Position numbers and translations under genes: made by a program
Shown: positions 1 to 6,389 of the stretch, piece by piece
How positions within the stretch are numbered: the stretch's first letter is position 1
How the letters are laid out: the number at the start of each line of letters is the position of its first letter
The notes under the pieces: generated by a model
What the model saw: only the letters and a program-made list of their open reading frames with translations
Told to the model about the DNA's origin: nothing
Databases searched by the model: none
NCBI GenBank assembly: GCA_021793055.1
Contig: JAJYTL010000144.1
Span: forward strand, 1-7,959
Direction of reading: 5' to 3'
Length of the DNA: 7,959 nucleotides
Origin: Pseudomonadota bacterium
GTDB lineage: Bacteria > Pseudomonadota > Alphaproteobacteria > Ferrovibrionales > Ferrovibrionaceae

Positions 1-1198
1 ATCTGTTGAAATAGAGCAGGAGAAGAAACGTCGCGTAAAACACTTCCGTAACGTGCAACCCATAGACCATGTTCGATTGGGTCGCGGTGCCTCTCGCGAT
101 CACCCCGAGAAAAATGAAGCTGATTGGCATCGCAAGAATATTCAGCTTGTAAAGGAAGGACCGGTAGCGAATGGACTTGATGGGGTTTCGATCCAGCATC
201 GGCAGAAGCGCCAGCATGATAAATGCGCCGACAAGCGTCGCGACACCATAGGCCTTATCGGGAACCCCGCGGAGCATCGCGTAGAACGGCAAGAAGAACC
301 AAAGTGGATGGATGTCCGCCGGCGTGTGGAGGATATTCGCTGGCGTGAAATTCAGCCGATCCACGAGCAGCCCCCAGCCGTTGGGCCGATAGAAGACCAC
401 GGCGCTGAAGATCAGCAGAAACACGCAGACCCCGAAGACATCCTTTACCGTGTAATAGGGATGAAACGGGATGCCGTCGCGAGGCCATCCGGATTCGTTG
501 GTGTTGGCGCGGATCTCGATGCCGTCGGGATTGTTCGAGCCGACGTGGTGCAGCGCGATGATGTGCACGAGAACGAGCGCCAGAAGCAGAAACGGCATCA
601 AGAAGACGTGAAAGATGAAGAAGCGGTTGAGCGTCGGAAGACCGGTGACGAAATCGCCTCTGATCCATGTCGCGATCGGCTTCCCGATCGCCGGGATCGC
701 GGTCACGAAATTCACCACCACGCTCGAGCCCCAGTACGACATCTGCCCCCAGGGCAGCAGGTAGCCGAGGAACGCTTCGGCGGCCAACAGCAGATAAATG
801 GCGACGCCAACGACCCATAGCAACTCGCGCGGCTTCTTGTAGGAGCCGTACAGGATGCCGCGATACATATGGAGATAGGCGAGGACGAAAAATGCCGACG
901 CCCCGACAATGTGGATATAACGGATAAGCCAACCCCAATGCGAATCTCGCATAATGCCGCGCAAAACGGACCAGTAGGCAAGGGTCGGGTTGGGCTGGTA
1001 ATGGATGGCGAGGAACAATCCGGTTGCCAACTGGATGACCAGCACCACGATCATCAAGGAGCCGAAGAAGTACCAGACATTGAAGTTCTTCGGCGCCGCA
1101 TAGCCCGAGAGGTGTTCGTGCCACATCTCTCGGAGCGGCAACCGCTCATTGAGCCAGTCGCCGAGCTTGGTCGAAGTTCGTCTTGCCTGGGCAACCAT
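1..1198 (-). CDS. petB: Cytochrome b of the bc1 complex, 3' end beyond window
   Basis: This is the membrane core subunit of ubiquinol:cytochrome c oxidoreductase. It holds both b hemes and the Qo and Qi quinone sites. The 399 visible residues cover at least the eight-helix core, ending in a hydrophobic segment at 383-397; the stop and any C-terminal extension lie outside the window. The heme ligands are visible as H96/H110 and H197/H212. The second pair is 15 positions apart, as I recall for beta/gamma-proteobacterial proteins and b6, against 14 in mitochondria and most alphas. The stretch SNNPDGIEI (221-229) also looks beta/gamma. The Qo motif, normally PEWY (PVWY in beta/gamma), reads P298-L299-W300-F301, followed by FLPFYAMLR. 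The ATG at 1198 follows GGGGA, and an in-frame TGA lies 21 bases upstream of it. It is the third gene of petA-cytochrome c-petB; petC would be expected next but is not visible. Confidence 0.97.
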   Translation of the reverse strand, partial: MVAQARRTSTKLGDWLNERLPLREMWHEHLSGYAAPKNFNVWYFFGSLMIVVLVIQLATGLFLAIHYQPNPTLAYWSVLRGIMRDSHWGWLIRYIHIVGASAFFVLAYLHMYRGILYGSYKKPRELLWVVGVAIYLLLAAEAFLGYLLPWGQMSYWGSSVVVNFVTAIPAIGKPIATWIRGDFVTGLPTLNRFFIFHVFLMPFLLLALVLVHIIALHHVGSNNPDGIEIRANTNESGWPRDGIPFHPYYTVKDVFGVCVFLLIFSAVVFYRPNGWGLLVDRLNFTPANILHTPADIHPLWFFLPFYAMLRGVPDKAYGVATLVGAFIMLALLPMLDRNPIKSIRYRSFLYKLNILAMPISFIFLGVIARGTATQSNMVYGLHVTEVFYATFLLLLYFNR

Positions 1199-1229
1199 CG
1201 CTTTCCCCGCCACTATTCAGTTAAGCCCC

Positions 1230-1250
1230 GCACTCGAAGCGTCCGAGCGC
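1230..1250 (-). repeat. Imperfect hairpin between the c-type cytochrome gene and petB
   Basis: The 62-base gap between the cytochrome stop (1261) and the petB start (1198) contains an inverted repeat. Arms 1230-1236 and 1244-1250 pair with one A-C mismatch around a 7-base loop. No T-run follows on the minus strand, so it is not an obvious intrinsic terminator. It could be an mRNA-processing or stability element that tunes petB relative to the upstream genes, or it could be chance in GC-rich DNA. Confidence 0.3.
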
Positions 1251-1260
1251 GAGGCAGGAA

Positions 1261-2055
1261 TCAATGCGCCGCCTTCGCGCCTCGGAGCGCGGCCGCCGGA
1301 ATTCCGGGAACCGGAAGCGTCGCGCTGTTCTTGATGTAGGCGGCGTAAGTCTTCGGCCCGGTGCCCAGCATCAGCGCCGGCTCCATCAGGGAGACATAAT
1401 CGGCAACCGCCGTCATTTGCGCCTTTTTCAACCGGGCGGCGATCACCGCCATGACGTGATGCGGACTGTTGTGCCGTTGCCCGTCGGCGAATTGCTTCAG
1501 TTGTTGAAGCACGTACGCCGCGCGCTGGCCATCCAAGGCCGGCACCGCCATAGGCGCCATGCCCACACCGCTCGCGCCATGGCAGGCGGCGCAGGCCGGT
1601 ACCTTCTCCGCGCGTATCCCCTGCTCGAAGATCTTGTAGCCCTGCTCGGCGGTGATGTTCGTTATCGTCGCCGCGGCCCCGCTTGCGCTTTTTCCGCGTT
1701 TAAGCTTTTGCTCGGAAAAATACGAAGCCAGGTTCCGGATATTCTGATCACCCTGCGCTTGCGGAACCGTTTTGATCAGGATGCTCATCGGCAGCACATT
1801 GCGCGCGCCGCTGCGGAAATCTTCCAACTGCTTCAGAAGGTAATTGTAATTCTGCCCGGCCAGATTGGGGATGGCGGGGCTCACGCTGTTGCCATCGGCG
1901 CCGTGGCATGCCGCGCAGGTGCCATGGACGATGCTGGAAGCCGCCTGAGGATTCCCTTGCGGCACGACACCGAGATAAGGCGCGGCCGCGAGAGCCCGCG
2001 GGCCGATCGCCACGGCCGCAAGGCAGCCCAACGTCAGCAGCGCTTTGCGCATCAT
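1261..2055 (-). CDS. Di-heme cytochrome c4-type protein, periplasmic
   Basis: The 264-residue product has a Sec-type signal peptide (MRK, then a hydrophobic stretch ending near ALAAA at 21-25). Two tandem class I cytochrome c domains follow, each with a CAACH heme site (47-51 and 155-159). Likely distal methionine ligands are M90 (after VLP) and M202 (in HHVM), giving the c4 arrangement. Known c4 proteins shuttle electrons between bc1 and terminal oxidases, or in Acidithiobacillus between bc1 and the iron-oxidising chain. A tail of about 35 residues beyond the second domain (230-264, rich in Ala and Pro) makes it longer than the roughly 200-residue c4 family. Two adjacent ATGs (2055, 2052) follow a strong AGGAGG. 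The gene starts 11 bases after the petA stop, so it is in the operon. I infer that it is the electron acceptor or donor of this bc1 complex. Confidence 0.93.
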   Translation of the reverse strand: MMRKALLTLGCLAAVAIGPRALAAAPYLGVVPQGNPQAASSIVHGTCAACHGADGNSVSPAIPNLAGQNYNYLLKQLEDFRSGARNVLPMSILIKTVPQAQGDQNIRNLASYFSEQKLKRGKSASGAAATITNITAEQGYKIFEQGIRAEKVPACAACHGASGVGMAPMAVPALDGQRAAYVLQQLKQFADGQRHNSPHHVMAVIAARLKKAQMTAVADYVSLMEPALMLGTGPKTYAAYIKNSATLPVPGIPAAALRGAKAAH

Positions 2056-2062
2056 CGTTCCC

Positions 2063-2068
2063 CCTCCT
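2063..2068 (-). promoter_or_regulatory. Ribosome binding site overlapping the petA stop
   Basis: A perfect AGGAGG lies 7 bases before the cytochrome ATG at 2055 and shares two bases with the petA TAG stop (2067-2069). This packing argues for translational coupling of the Rieske protein and the c-type cytochrome. It also supports the ATG at 2055 as the start. Confidence 0.8.
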
Positions 2069-2738
2069 ACCAGATCGCTGGCGTCCAGTTCTTGAAAGTA
2101 CCTTGCGAACCGCCTTCACCGATGCGCACCACGGTCGCGGACCGCCAATAATAAGGCGGGACGGGAATGTTCAGCGGTGCCGGCGACCCTTCAAACACAC
2201 GGGCCGAAAAATCGTAGGTCGATCCATGGCAGGGGCAGTGGAAGCCGCCGTACCACCACGACGTTACCGAATGCGGGGCGGGCCGATAGTCGGGCACGCA
2301 TTGCATATGCGTGCACAAGGCCACCGCCACGAACAGATCAGGCTTGATGGCGCGATAGTTGCCATTGACATAGCGGGCCGCCGGCTGCTGATTTGCGCGG
2401 CTATTTGGGTCCTTCAGTCTTTTAAGCAAACCGGGATCGGACAACGTCTCCAGCATTTTCGCGGTCCGGTGAAGGATCCATACCGGCTTTTTCTTCCATT
2501 GCGCGACGATCAGTTGCCCGGGCTCTATCTTGCTGACATCGACGTCGATCGGTTCTCCCAACGCGTCGACGGCCAATCCCGGATTCATGTTGTCGACCAG
2601 CGCCGACGCGAACATACCGACGCCGCCCGCGCCCAAGACTCCGATCGATGCGATGAGGAGTCGTCGGCGAGTCGTGTCGACCCCGCCATCCGATTTGATC
2701 GAGTCCATCGACGATCCGGTTGCGCTGGATTCACTCAT
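2067..2738 (-). CDS. petA: Rieske iron-sulfur subunit of the bc1 complex
   Basis: This 223-residue protein carries the 2Fe-2S cluster that takes the first electron from quinol at the Qo site. A twin-arginine motif (TTRRRLL, 22-28) precedes the single membrane anchor (about 27-47). The cluster ligands are C142 and H144 in CTHMQC (142-147), and C168 and H171 in CPCHGS (168-173). C147 and C170 would form the disulfide. S173 and Y175, which tune the redox potential upward in the family, are present. The usual first loop is CTHLGC, so M145 and Q146 replace Leu and Gly. The segment KPVWILHR (84-91), the following insertion and IKPDLFVAVALCTH resemble beta/gamma Rieske proteins. The ATG at 2738 has AGGGGG upstream. 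It is the first certain gene of the operon and is divergent from purC. Confidence 0.97.
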   Translation of the reverse strand: MSESSATGSSMDSIKSDGGVDTTRRRLLIASIGVLGAGGVGMFASALVDNMNPGLAVDALGEPIDVDVSKIEPGQLIVAQWKKKPVWILHRTAKMLETLSDPGLLKRLKDPNSRANQQPAARYVNGNYRAIKPDLFVAVALCTHMQCVPDYRPAPHSVTSWWYGGFHCPCHGSTYDFSARVFEGSPAPLNIPVPPYYWRSATVVRIGEGGSQGTFKNWTPAIW

Positions 2739-2953
2739 ACCAACCCCCTACAGATGCGGCACGGTTCGTTTAACGGACGCGAATCAAAGCGACGCAAGGC
2801 AGCCGCCTGCGCCTTGCGGCCGACATGGCATCGAACTTCGTTAGCGTGGATTGATTCTGTGACTTCTTGAGGCAGACCGCGCCCCGCGACGGGCCAGATG
2901 CCCCGCCTGCGCGTTTTCCTCGCCGCACGGGCTACTTCTCTTGCGTCCCACAT
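2735..2953 (-). CDS. Doubtful 72-residue ORF overlapping the petA start
   Basis: An ORF from the ATG at 2953 (preceded by AGGTGA) ends in TGA at 2735-2737, so its stop overlaps the petA start as ATGA. That spacing is typical of translationally coupled genes. The 72-residue product is rich in Arg and Ala, has one short cysteine pair near its end (PCRIC) and shows no membrane segment or family I recognise. The composition also fits random translation of GC-rich leader DNA. It spans the leader hairpin at 2793-2818. It is either a coupled leader or small protein, or chance; chance is more likely. Confidence 0.2.
   Translation of the reverse strand: MWDAREVARAARKTRRRGIWPVAGRGLPQEVTESIHANEVRCHVGRKAQAAALRRFDSRPLNEPCRICRGLV
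2793..2818 (-). repeat. 8-bp inverted repeat in the petA leader
   Basis: Arms CGCAAGGC (2793-2800) and GCCTTGCG (2811-2818) are perfectly complementary around a 10-base spacer, 55-80 bases upstream of the petA ATG. On the minus strand no T-run follows, so it does not look like a terminator. It could be a dimeric regulator's operator or a leader-RNA hairpin of the bc1 operon. Confidence 0.4.
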
Positions 2954-3072
2954 ACTCACTCACCTGACTTCCGGCGCAAGGACATGCACCCGCCGAAAGC
3001 CGCTACTGAACTCAACGCATCACCGAAGCGACGTGAGGACCATCTTCCTTGAATTTGTCAGGAATGTGTCAT

Positions 3073-3090
3073 CGGCGAATTTTTTCGCCG
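3073..3090. repeat. Perfect 7-bp hairpin with a TTTT loop
   Basis: CGGCGAA (3073-3079) and TTCGCCG (3084-3090) form a perfect stem around TTTT in the AT-richer part of the divergent region. No T-tail follows on either strand. It may be an operator or the 5' part of a structured transcript together with the next hairpin. Confidence 0.4.
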
Positions 3091-3103
3091 CTCGCGTTAA
3101 CGA

Positions 3104-3128
3104 CATCTCGCCATCAATTGCCGAGATG
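3104..3128. repeat. Perfect 7-bp inverted repeat with an 11-base loop
   Basis: CATCTCG (3104-3110) and CGAGATG (3122-3128) pair perfectly. The repeat lies 13 bases after the previous hairpin, and the loop contains CAATTG. Two adjacent stems of this kind could mark a regulatory site or a small structured RNA. I see no flanking promoter or terminator that would settle it. Confidence 0.35.
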
Positions 3129-3204
3129 CGGAAAACCCGCCACGATCTTCTTTATGTTTATTAGAAAAACTCGCGATACTTCCAAGCCGTGTCGTGGCCG
3201 CCGC

Positions 3205-3223
3205 GGCGCGCTGCCGGCGCGCC
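3205..3223. repeat. All-GC 7-bp hairpin
   Basis: GGCGCGC (3205-3211) and GCGCGCC (3217-3223) form an all-GC stem around a 5-base loop. Neither strand shows a following T-run. In this very GC-rich segment the repeat may be fortuitous. Confidence 0.3.
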
Positions 3224-3459
3224 AAGCCGCCCCCCAAGCAAGACGGCCGCGCGCACCCGAAGAATAAGACCGCGACCCGGCATCGCCGCAATCGCCTCAA
3301 AAGGCGGATCGCGCCGAAAGAGACAGCCTTGCCATCCCTTTCGAGTCCCCCGAACCAAGTCCAATGGGAGCTTTTCCAGCCTAAACGCTATGGCGTGCAC
3401 CGCTTTTAGCATATATCGTTGCCACTGGATCAATACCGCGTGAGAATACGGAACGCCTC

Positions 3460-4446
3460 ATGACCGAAGTCGTCGATCTCAGTAAATATCTCAATTATGT
3501 CCTGGCCGAGAGCCCGGCTCTCGACCTTCCGAATCACTACCGCGGCAAAGTTCGAGACAATTACGATTTGCCAGATGGAACTCGGGTGATGATCGCGACC
3601 GATCGCCTCAGCGCTTTTGACCGCGCCATCACCAGCATCCCGTTCAAGGGAATGATGCTGACCCAGATCAGCAAATTTTGGTTCGAGGAAACTGAAAGCA
3701 TTTGTCCGAATCACGTCATCGCGTACCCGGATCCGAACGTCCTGATCTGTCGGCAACTGCAGATGACCCCCGTGGAAATCGTGGTGCGCGGCTATTTGAC
3801 GGGAAGCACGTCGACCTCGATTTGGCCGATGTACCGCTCGGGGAAACGCGAGGTCTACGGGATTCGGCTGCCCGACGGATTGTCCGAGAACGACAAACTG
3901 CCCACCACCGTGATCACGCCGACGACAAAGGCTCAGGATGGCGGGCACGATGAGCCCTTAAGCCCGGCAGAGATCATTGACAGGAATTTGCTCTCGAAGC
4001 AGCAGTGGGAGGAAATTTCCCAGAAGTCGTTGGCGCTGTTCGCGAAAGGCCAAGCTATGGCCGCCGAACGGGGTTTGATTCTGGTCGACACCAAATATGA
4101 ATTCGGCATTTCTAGTGACGGCCGCATCATGATCGGGGACGAGTTGCACACCCCGGACAGCAGCCGCTATTGGTTCCGCGACAGCTATGAGGATCGCAAA
4201 GCCCAAGGCCTGCGCCCGCAAAGCTTTGACAAGGACTACGTACGCAATTGGATCGCCGAGCGGTGCGATCCATATACCGATCCGCTGCCGGAGATTCCGT
4301 CGGAAATTATCCTGAATACGGCGCGCGTCTACATCGATGCGTTCGAGCGCATAACCGGCCAATCGTTTCGCCCGCCTCAAGATATGGATACGGGCAATCG
4401 GGTGCGAGAGAACTTGGCGCGATATTTTAGCTCGAAGCCTCGCTAG
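3460..4446 (+). CDS. purC: SAICAR synthase, long form
   Basis: PurC (phosphoribosylaminoimidazole-succinocarboxamide synthase) joins aspartate to CAIR with ATP in de novo purine synthesis, in the cytoplasm. The 328-residue product has the family landmarks in order: GKVRDNY (29-35) in the nucleotide-binding lobe, TDRLSAFD (47-54), VEIVVRGYLTGS (105-116), the signature LVDTKYEFG (208-216) and DELHTPDSSRYW (227-238). At 328 residues it belongs to the longer class (about 290-330) and not the short bacterial form of about 240. The C-terminal 30 residues beyond ERITG are poorly conserved in my memory of the family. The ATG at 3460 follows GGAA at a 7-base spacing. It is divergent from the bc1 operon and 117 bases upstream of glpD, with no clear terminator between them, so co-transcription is possible although the functions are unrelated. 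Confidence 0.97.
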   Translation: MTEVVDLSKYLNYVLAESPALDLPNHYRGKVRDNYDLPDGTRVMIATDRLSAFDRAITSIPFKGMMLTQISKFWFEETESICPNHVIAYPDPNVLICRQLQMTPVEIVVRGYLTGSTSTSIWPMYRSGKREVYGIRLPDGLSENDKLPTTVITPTTKAQDGGHDEPLSPAEIIDRNLLSKQQWEEISQKSLALFAKGQAMAAERGLILVDTKYEFGISSDGRIMIGDELHTPDSSRYWFRDSYEDRKAQGLRPQSFDKDYVRNWIAERCDPYTDPLPEIPSEIILNTARVYIDAFERITGQSFRPPQDMDTGNRVRENLARYFSSKPR

Positions 4447-4563
4447 CGCCGATTGAGGGGGCAAAGTTGGGTCAAGGAAATCCCCGGCAGTCCTTGTCTT
4501 AAGCCGAATGACGGGTATCCACTTTTCCTTTCCCGAACGGCGTCACGGAGCGATGAAGAAGAA

Positions 4564-6105
4564 ATGGCCTCGGACGCGTACGACCTTGCCATCATCGGCG
4601 GTGGCGTAAACGGCTGCGGGATTGCTCGGGACGCTGCCGGACGTGGCTTGCGCGTCCTCTTATGCGAGCGCGACGATCTTGCCGGCGGAACCTCGTCCGC
4701 CAGCACAAAACTCATTCATGGCGGGTTACGCTACCTCGAATACGGTGAATTCCGTCTCGTCCGCGAAGCCCTGGCCGAACGCGAGGTGTTGTGGCGGGCA
4801 GCGCCGCATATCGTGCGTCCGCTCCGCTTCGTGCTGCCCTATCGGAGCGATATGCGGCCATGGTGGCTGCTACGGCTCGGCCTCCTGGTCTACGACCGAA
4901 TCGGCGGCCGCAAGCTGCTCCCGGCCAGCACCAGCCTGGATCTGAGGCGTGACGCCGCGGGGCTGCCGCTCGTCCCCGGCATCCGCCATGGCTTCGAATA
5001 TTCTGACTGCACCGTCGACGATGCCCGGCTCGTCGTGCTCAACGCGCGGGATGCCGCGGCCCGCAGTGCCCGCATCTTCTCGCGTACACGAGTGGTCGCA
5101 GCCAAACGCTCCGAGAGCCTATGGCGGCTCACGCTGAAAACCGAAAAGGATGCGACACAACACGACGCAACGGCGCGCGTCCTCGTCAACGCGGCCGGGC
5201 CATGGGTCGACGATGTCGGCGCAACCCTCGGTGTCACCGGGACTGGACCGAGCCTTCGGCTCATTCGCGGCAGCCACATTATCGTGCCCCGCCTATACGA
5301 TCACGATCGCGCCTATGTGCTCCAGCAGGACGATGGGCGGATCGTCTTCGTCATTCCCTACGAGGGCGAGTTCTGCCTCGTTGGTACGACGGAGGTGGAT
5401 CATGCCGACAAAACGGCGAAGCCCCGGATATCGGACGAGGAAACCGATTATCTCTGCCGCGCCGTCTCCGCATACTTTCGCACCTCCTTACAGCGGAAAC
5501 ATATGATCGCCAGCTTCTCGGGCATTCGGCCGCTTAATGACGACGGCAGCGAAGACCCCAAAGCGGCGACGCGCGATTACCGGCTCGAGCTTGCGGCCCC
5601 TGAAGGCGAAGCTCCGCTCCTGACCGTCTACGGCGGAAAAATTACCACCTACCGACGGCTTGCCGAGCATGCGTTGGAAAAGCTCGCGACCTATTTCCCA
5701 AAACTCGGCCCGCCCTGGACGGCAAACGCCGCGCTTCCCGGCGGAGATTTCGCGATCTGCGACATTGAATCCCACATTCTCGCCCTGATGGACAGCTTTC
5801 CCTTCCTTGACCGGCCTTGGGCGCATCGCCTGTTCCACGCATACGGCACCGAGGCTGCGCGCGTTCTCGGCCAAGCGGAACGCGCCGAGGACCTTGGACG
5901 AAATTTCGGCGCAACCCTGACCGAAGCAGAGGTGCGCTATTTGATCGCCGAGGAATGGGCGACTACCGCAGACGACATTTTGTGGCGGCGATCGAAGCTC
6001 GGACTCCGGCTCGCCAGTGCACAAATCGAAGCACTCAAAACGTATCTCGCTGCAGACACATCACCCCCCCATACGGACGCCTCGTTTTCGGCTGCAAAGC
6101 GCTGA
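4564..6105 (+). CDS. glpD: Aerobic glycerol-3-phosphate dehydrogenase (FAD, quinone)
   Basis: This peripheral inner-membrane flavoenzyme oxidises sn-glycerol 3-phosphate to dihydroxyacetone phosphate and passes electrons to ubiquinone. From the ATG at 4564 the protein has 513 residues, the family's usual size. An N-terminal Rossmann FAD motif IGGGVNGCGIARDAAGRG (11-28) is followed by the GlpD signature STKLIHGGLRYLE (47-59). NAAGPWVDDV (209-218), GSHIIVPR (236-243), GTTEVD (274-279), SGIRPL (319-324) and VYGGKITTYR (355-364) mark the flavin and substrate sites. A C-terminal helical domain follows. The frame is open upstream to a TTG at 4453, but those 37 residues do not resemble GlpD, so the ATG giving MASDAYDLAIIGG is preferred; only weak GGAG/GAAGAA sequence precedes it. 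No glpF, glpK or glpR is adjacent. Its quinol product would feed the bc1 complex encoded at the left. Confidence 0.97.
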   Translation: MASDAYDLAIIGGGVNGCGIARDAAGRGLRVLLCERDDLAGGTSSASTKLIHGGLRYLEYGEFRLVREALAEREVLWRAAPHIVRPLRFVLPYRSDMRPWWLLRLGLLVYDRIGGRKLLPASTSLDLRRDAAGLPLVPGIRHGFEYSDCTVDDARLVVLNARDAAARSARIFSRTRVVAAKRSESLWRLTLKTEKDATQHDATARVLVNAAGPWVDDVGATLGVTGTGPSLRLIRGSHIIVPRLYDHDRAYVLQQDDGRIVFVIPYEGEFCLVGTTEVDHADKTAKPRISDEETDYLCRAVSAYFRTSLQRKHMIASFSGIRPLNDDGSEDPKAATRDYRLELAAPEGEAPLLTVYGGKITTYRRLAEHALEKLATYFPKLGPPWTANAALPGGDFAICDIESHILALMDSFPFLDRPWAHRLFHAYGTEAARVLGQAERAEDLGRNFGATLTEAEVRYLIAEEWATTADDILWRRSKLGLRLASAQIEALKTYLAADTSPPHTDASFSAAKR

Positions 6106-6140
6106 CGCAGTGTGTTGCTTGCGAGGTGCTTTGGGCCCAT

Positions 6141-6389
6141 ATGCCACCTCTTCCGGACGAGATGAGCCGGCGGCCCGCCGCCTTGGCAAAAAGTCAGAAG
6201 CGCTCACGATCCGACCTGCGGCTGGTCATGATCGAAGCCTACATGGCGCGGCGATCAGCATCGCGGACGGAAGACCGCTTGAGTGCAAAGCTCGACCGTC
6301 TTGCCCGCGAGGTATGCAAGACCAACAACGAGTGCGTCGTCACCAGGCATAGCCTTTATCGCTTCATCCATCACCAACTGATCTACGCT
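6141..6389 (+). pseudogene. Unrecognised small basic protein or gene fragment next to IS3 remnant
   Basis: An open frame starts at the ATG at 6141 (or 6162), 35 bases after glpD, and encodes a basic, helix-prone sequence of about 83 residues before it reaches the transposase remnant. Visible features are AKSQKRSRSD, an Arg/Ala-rich helical middle and VVTRHSLYRFIHHQLI, which resembles the recognition part of a helix-turn-helix. I do not recognise the family. It is weakly reminiscent of small DNA-binding proteins that accompany integrases, which is a guess. The same frame stays open into the IS3 region and stops only at 6719, so a chimeric 193-residue product is formally possible. It could be a native small gene whose 3' end was replaced, or part of a mobile element. 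Confidence 0.35.

Larger units (their letters stand above)
2739..3459. other. Divergent intergenic region between petA and purC
   Basis: About 720 bases separate the two divergent starts. Apart from the doubtful ORF next to petA, I find no convincing gene: the other open frames are short, Arg/Pro/Ser-rich and unlike any family. No tRNA fold was found. The stretch holds four perfect inverted repeats (listed separately) and an AT-richer block at 3050-3175. Both the petA and purC promoters should lie here. A weak -10-like TATATC at 3412-3417 lies about 45 bases before purC but has no good -35 box. purC itself has GGAA 7 bases before its ATG. Confidence 0.7.

Noticed and set aside
53..820. A 255-codon plus-strand open frame
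   Set aside because: It lies antisense to petB, is full of Arg, Asp and His with no family features, and is a by-product of codon bias in the real gene.
1264..2870. Two long overlapping plus-strand open frames of about 300 codons
   Set aside because: They are antisense to the c-type cytochrome and petA, have low-complexity Arg/His-rich translations, and the real genes on the other strand carry heme and cluster motifs.
3335..3360. Sequence TTTCGAGTCCCCCGAACC that recalls a tRNA T-arm
   Set aside because: The flanking bases do not form the T stem, and no acceptor or anticodon arms can be drawn around it.
3161..3443. Open frames on both strands upstream of purC
   Set aside because: All are rich in Arg, Pro and Ser, share no recognisable motif and lack convincing ribosome binding sites.
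3958..4464. A 168-codon minus-strand open frame opposite purC
   Set aside because: It overlaps the conserved SAICAR synthase signatures and has no recognisable family content.
4453..4563. N-terminal extension of GlpD from a TTG at 4453
   Set aside because: The 37 extra residues do not resemble the family, while the ATG at 4564 gives the expected start just before the FAD motif.
6095..6133. CAAAGC / GCTTTG repeat just after glpD as a terminator
   Set aside because: The stem is only six pairs with a loop of more than 25 bases and is not followed by a T-run.
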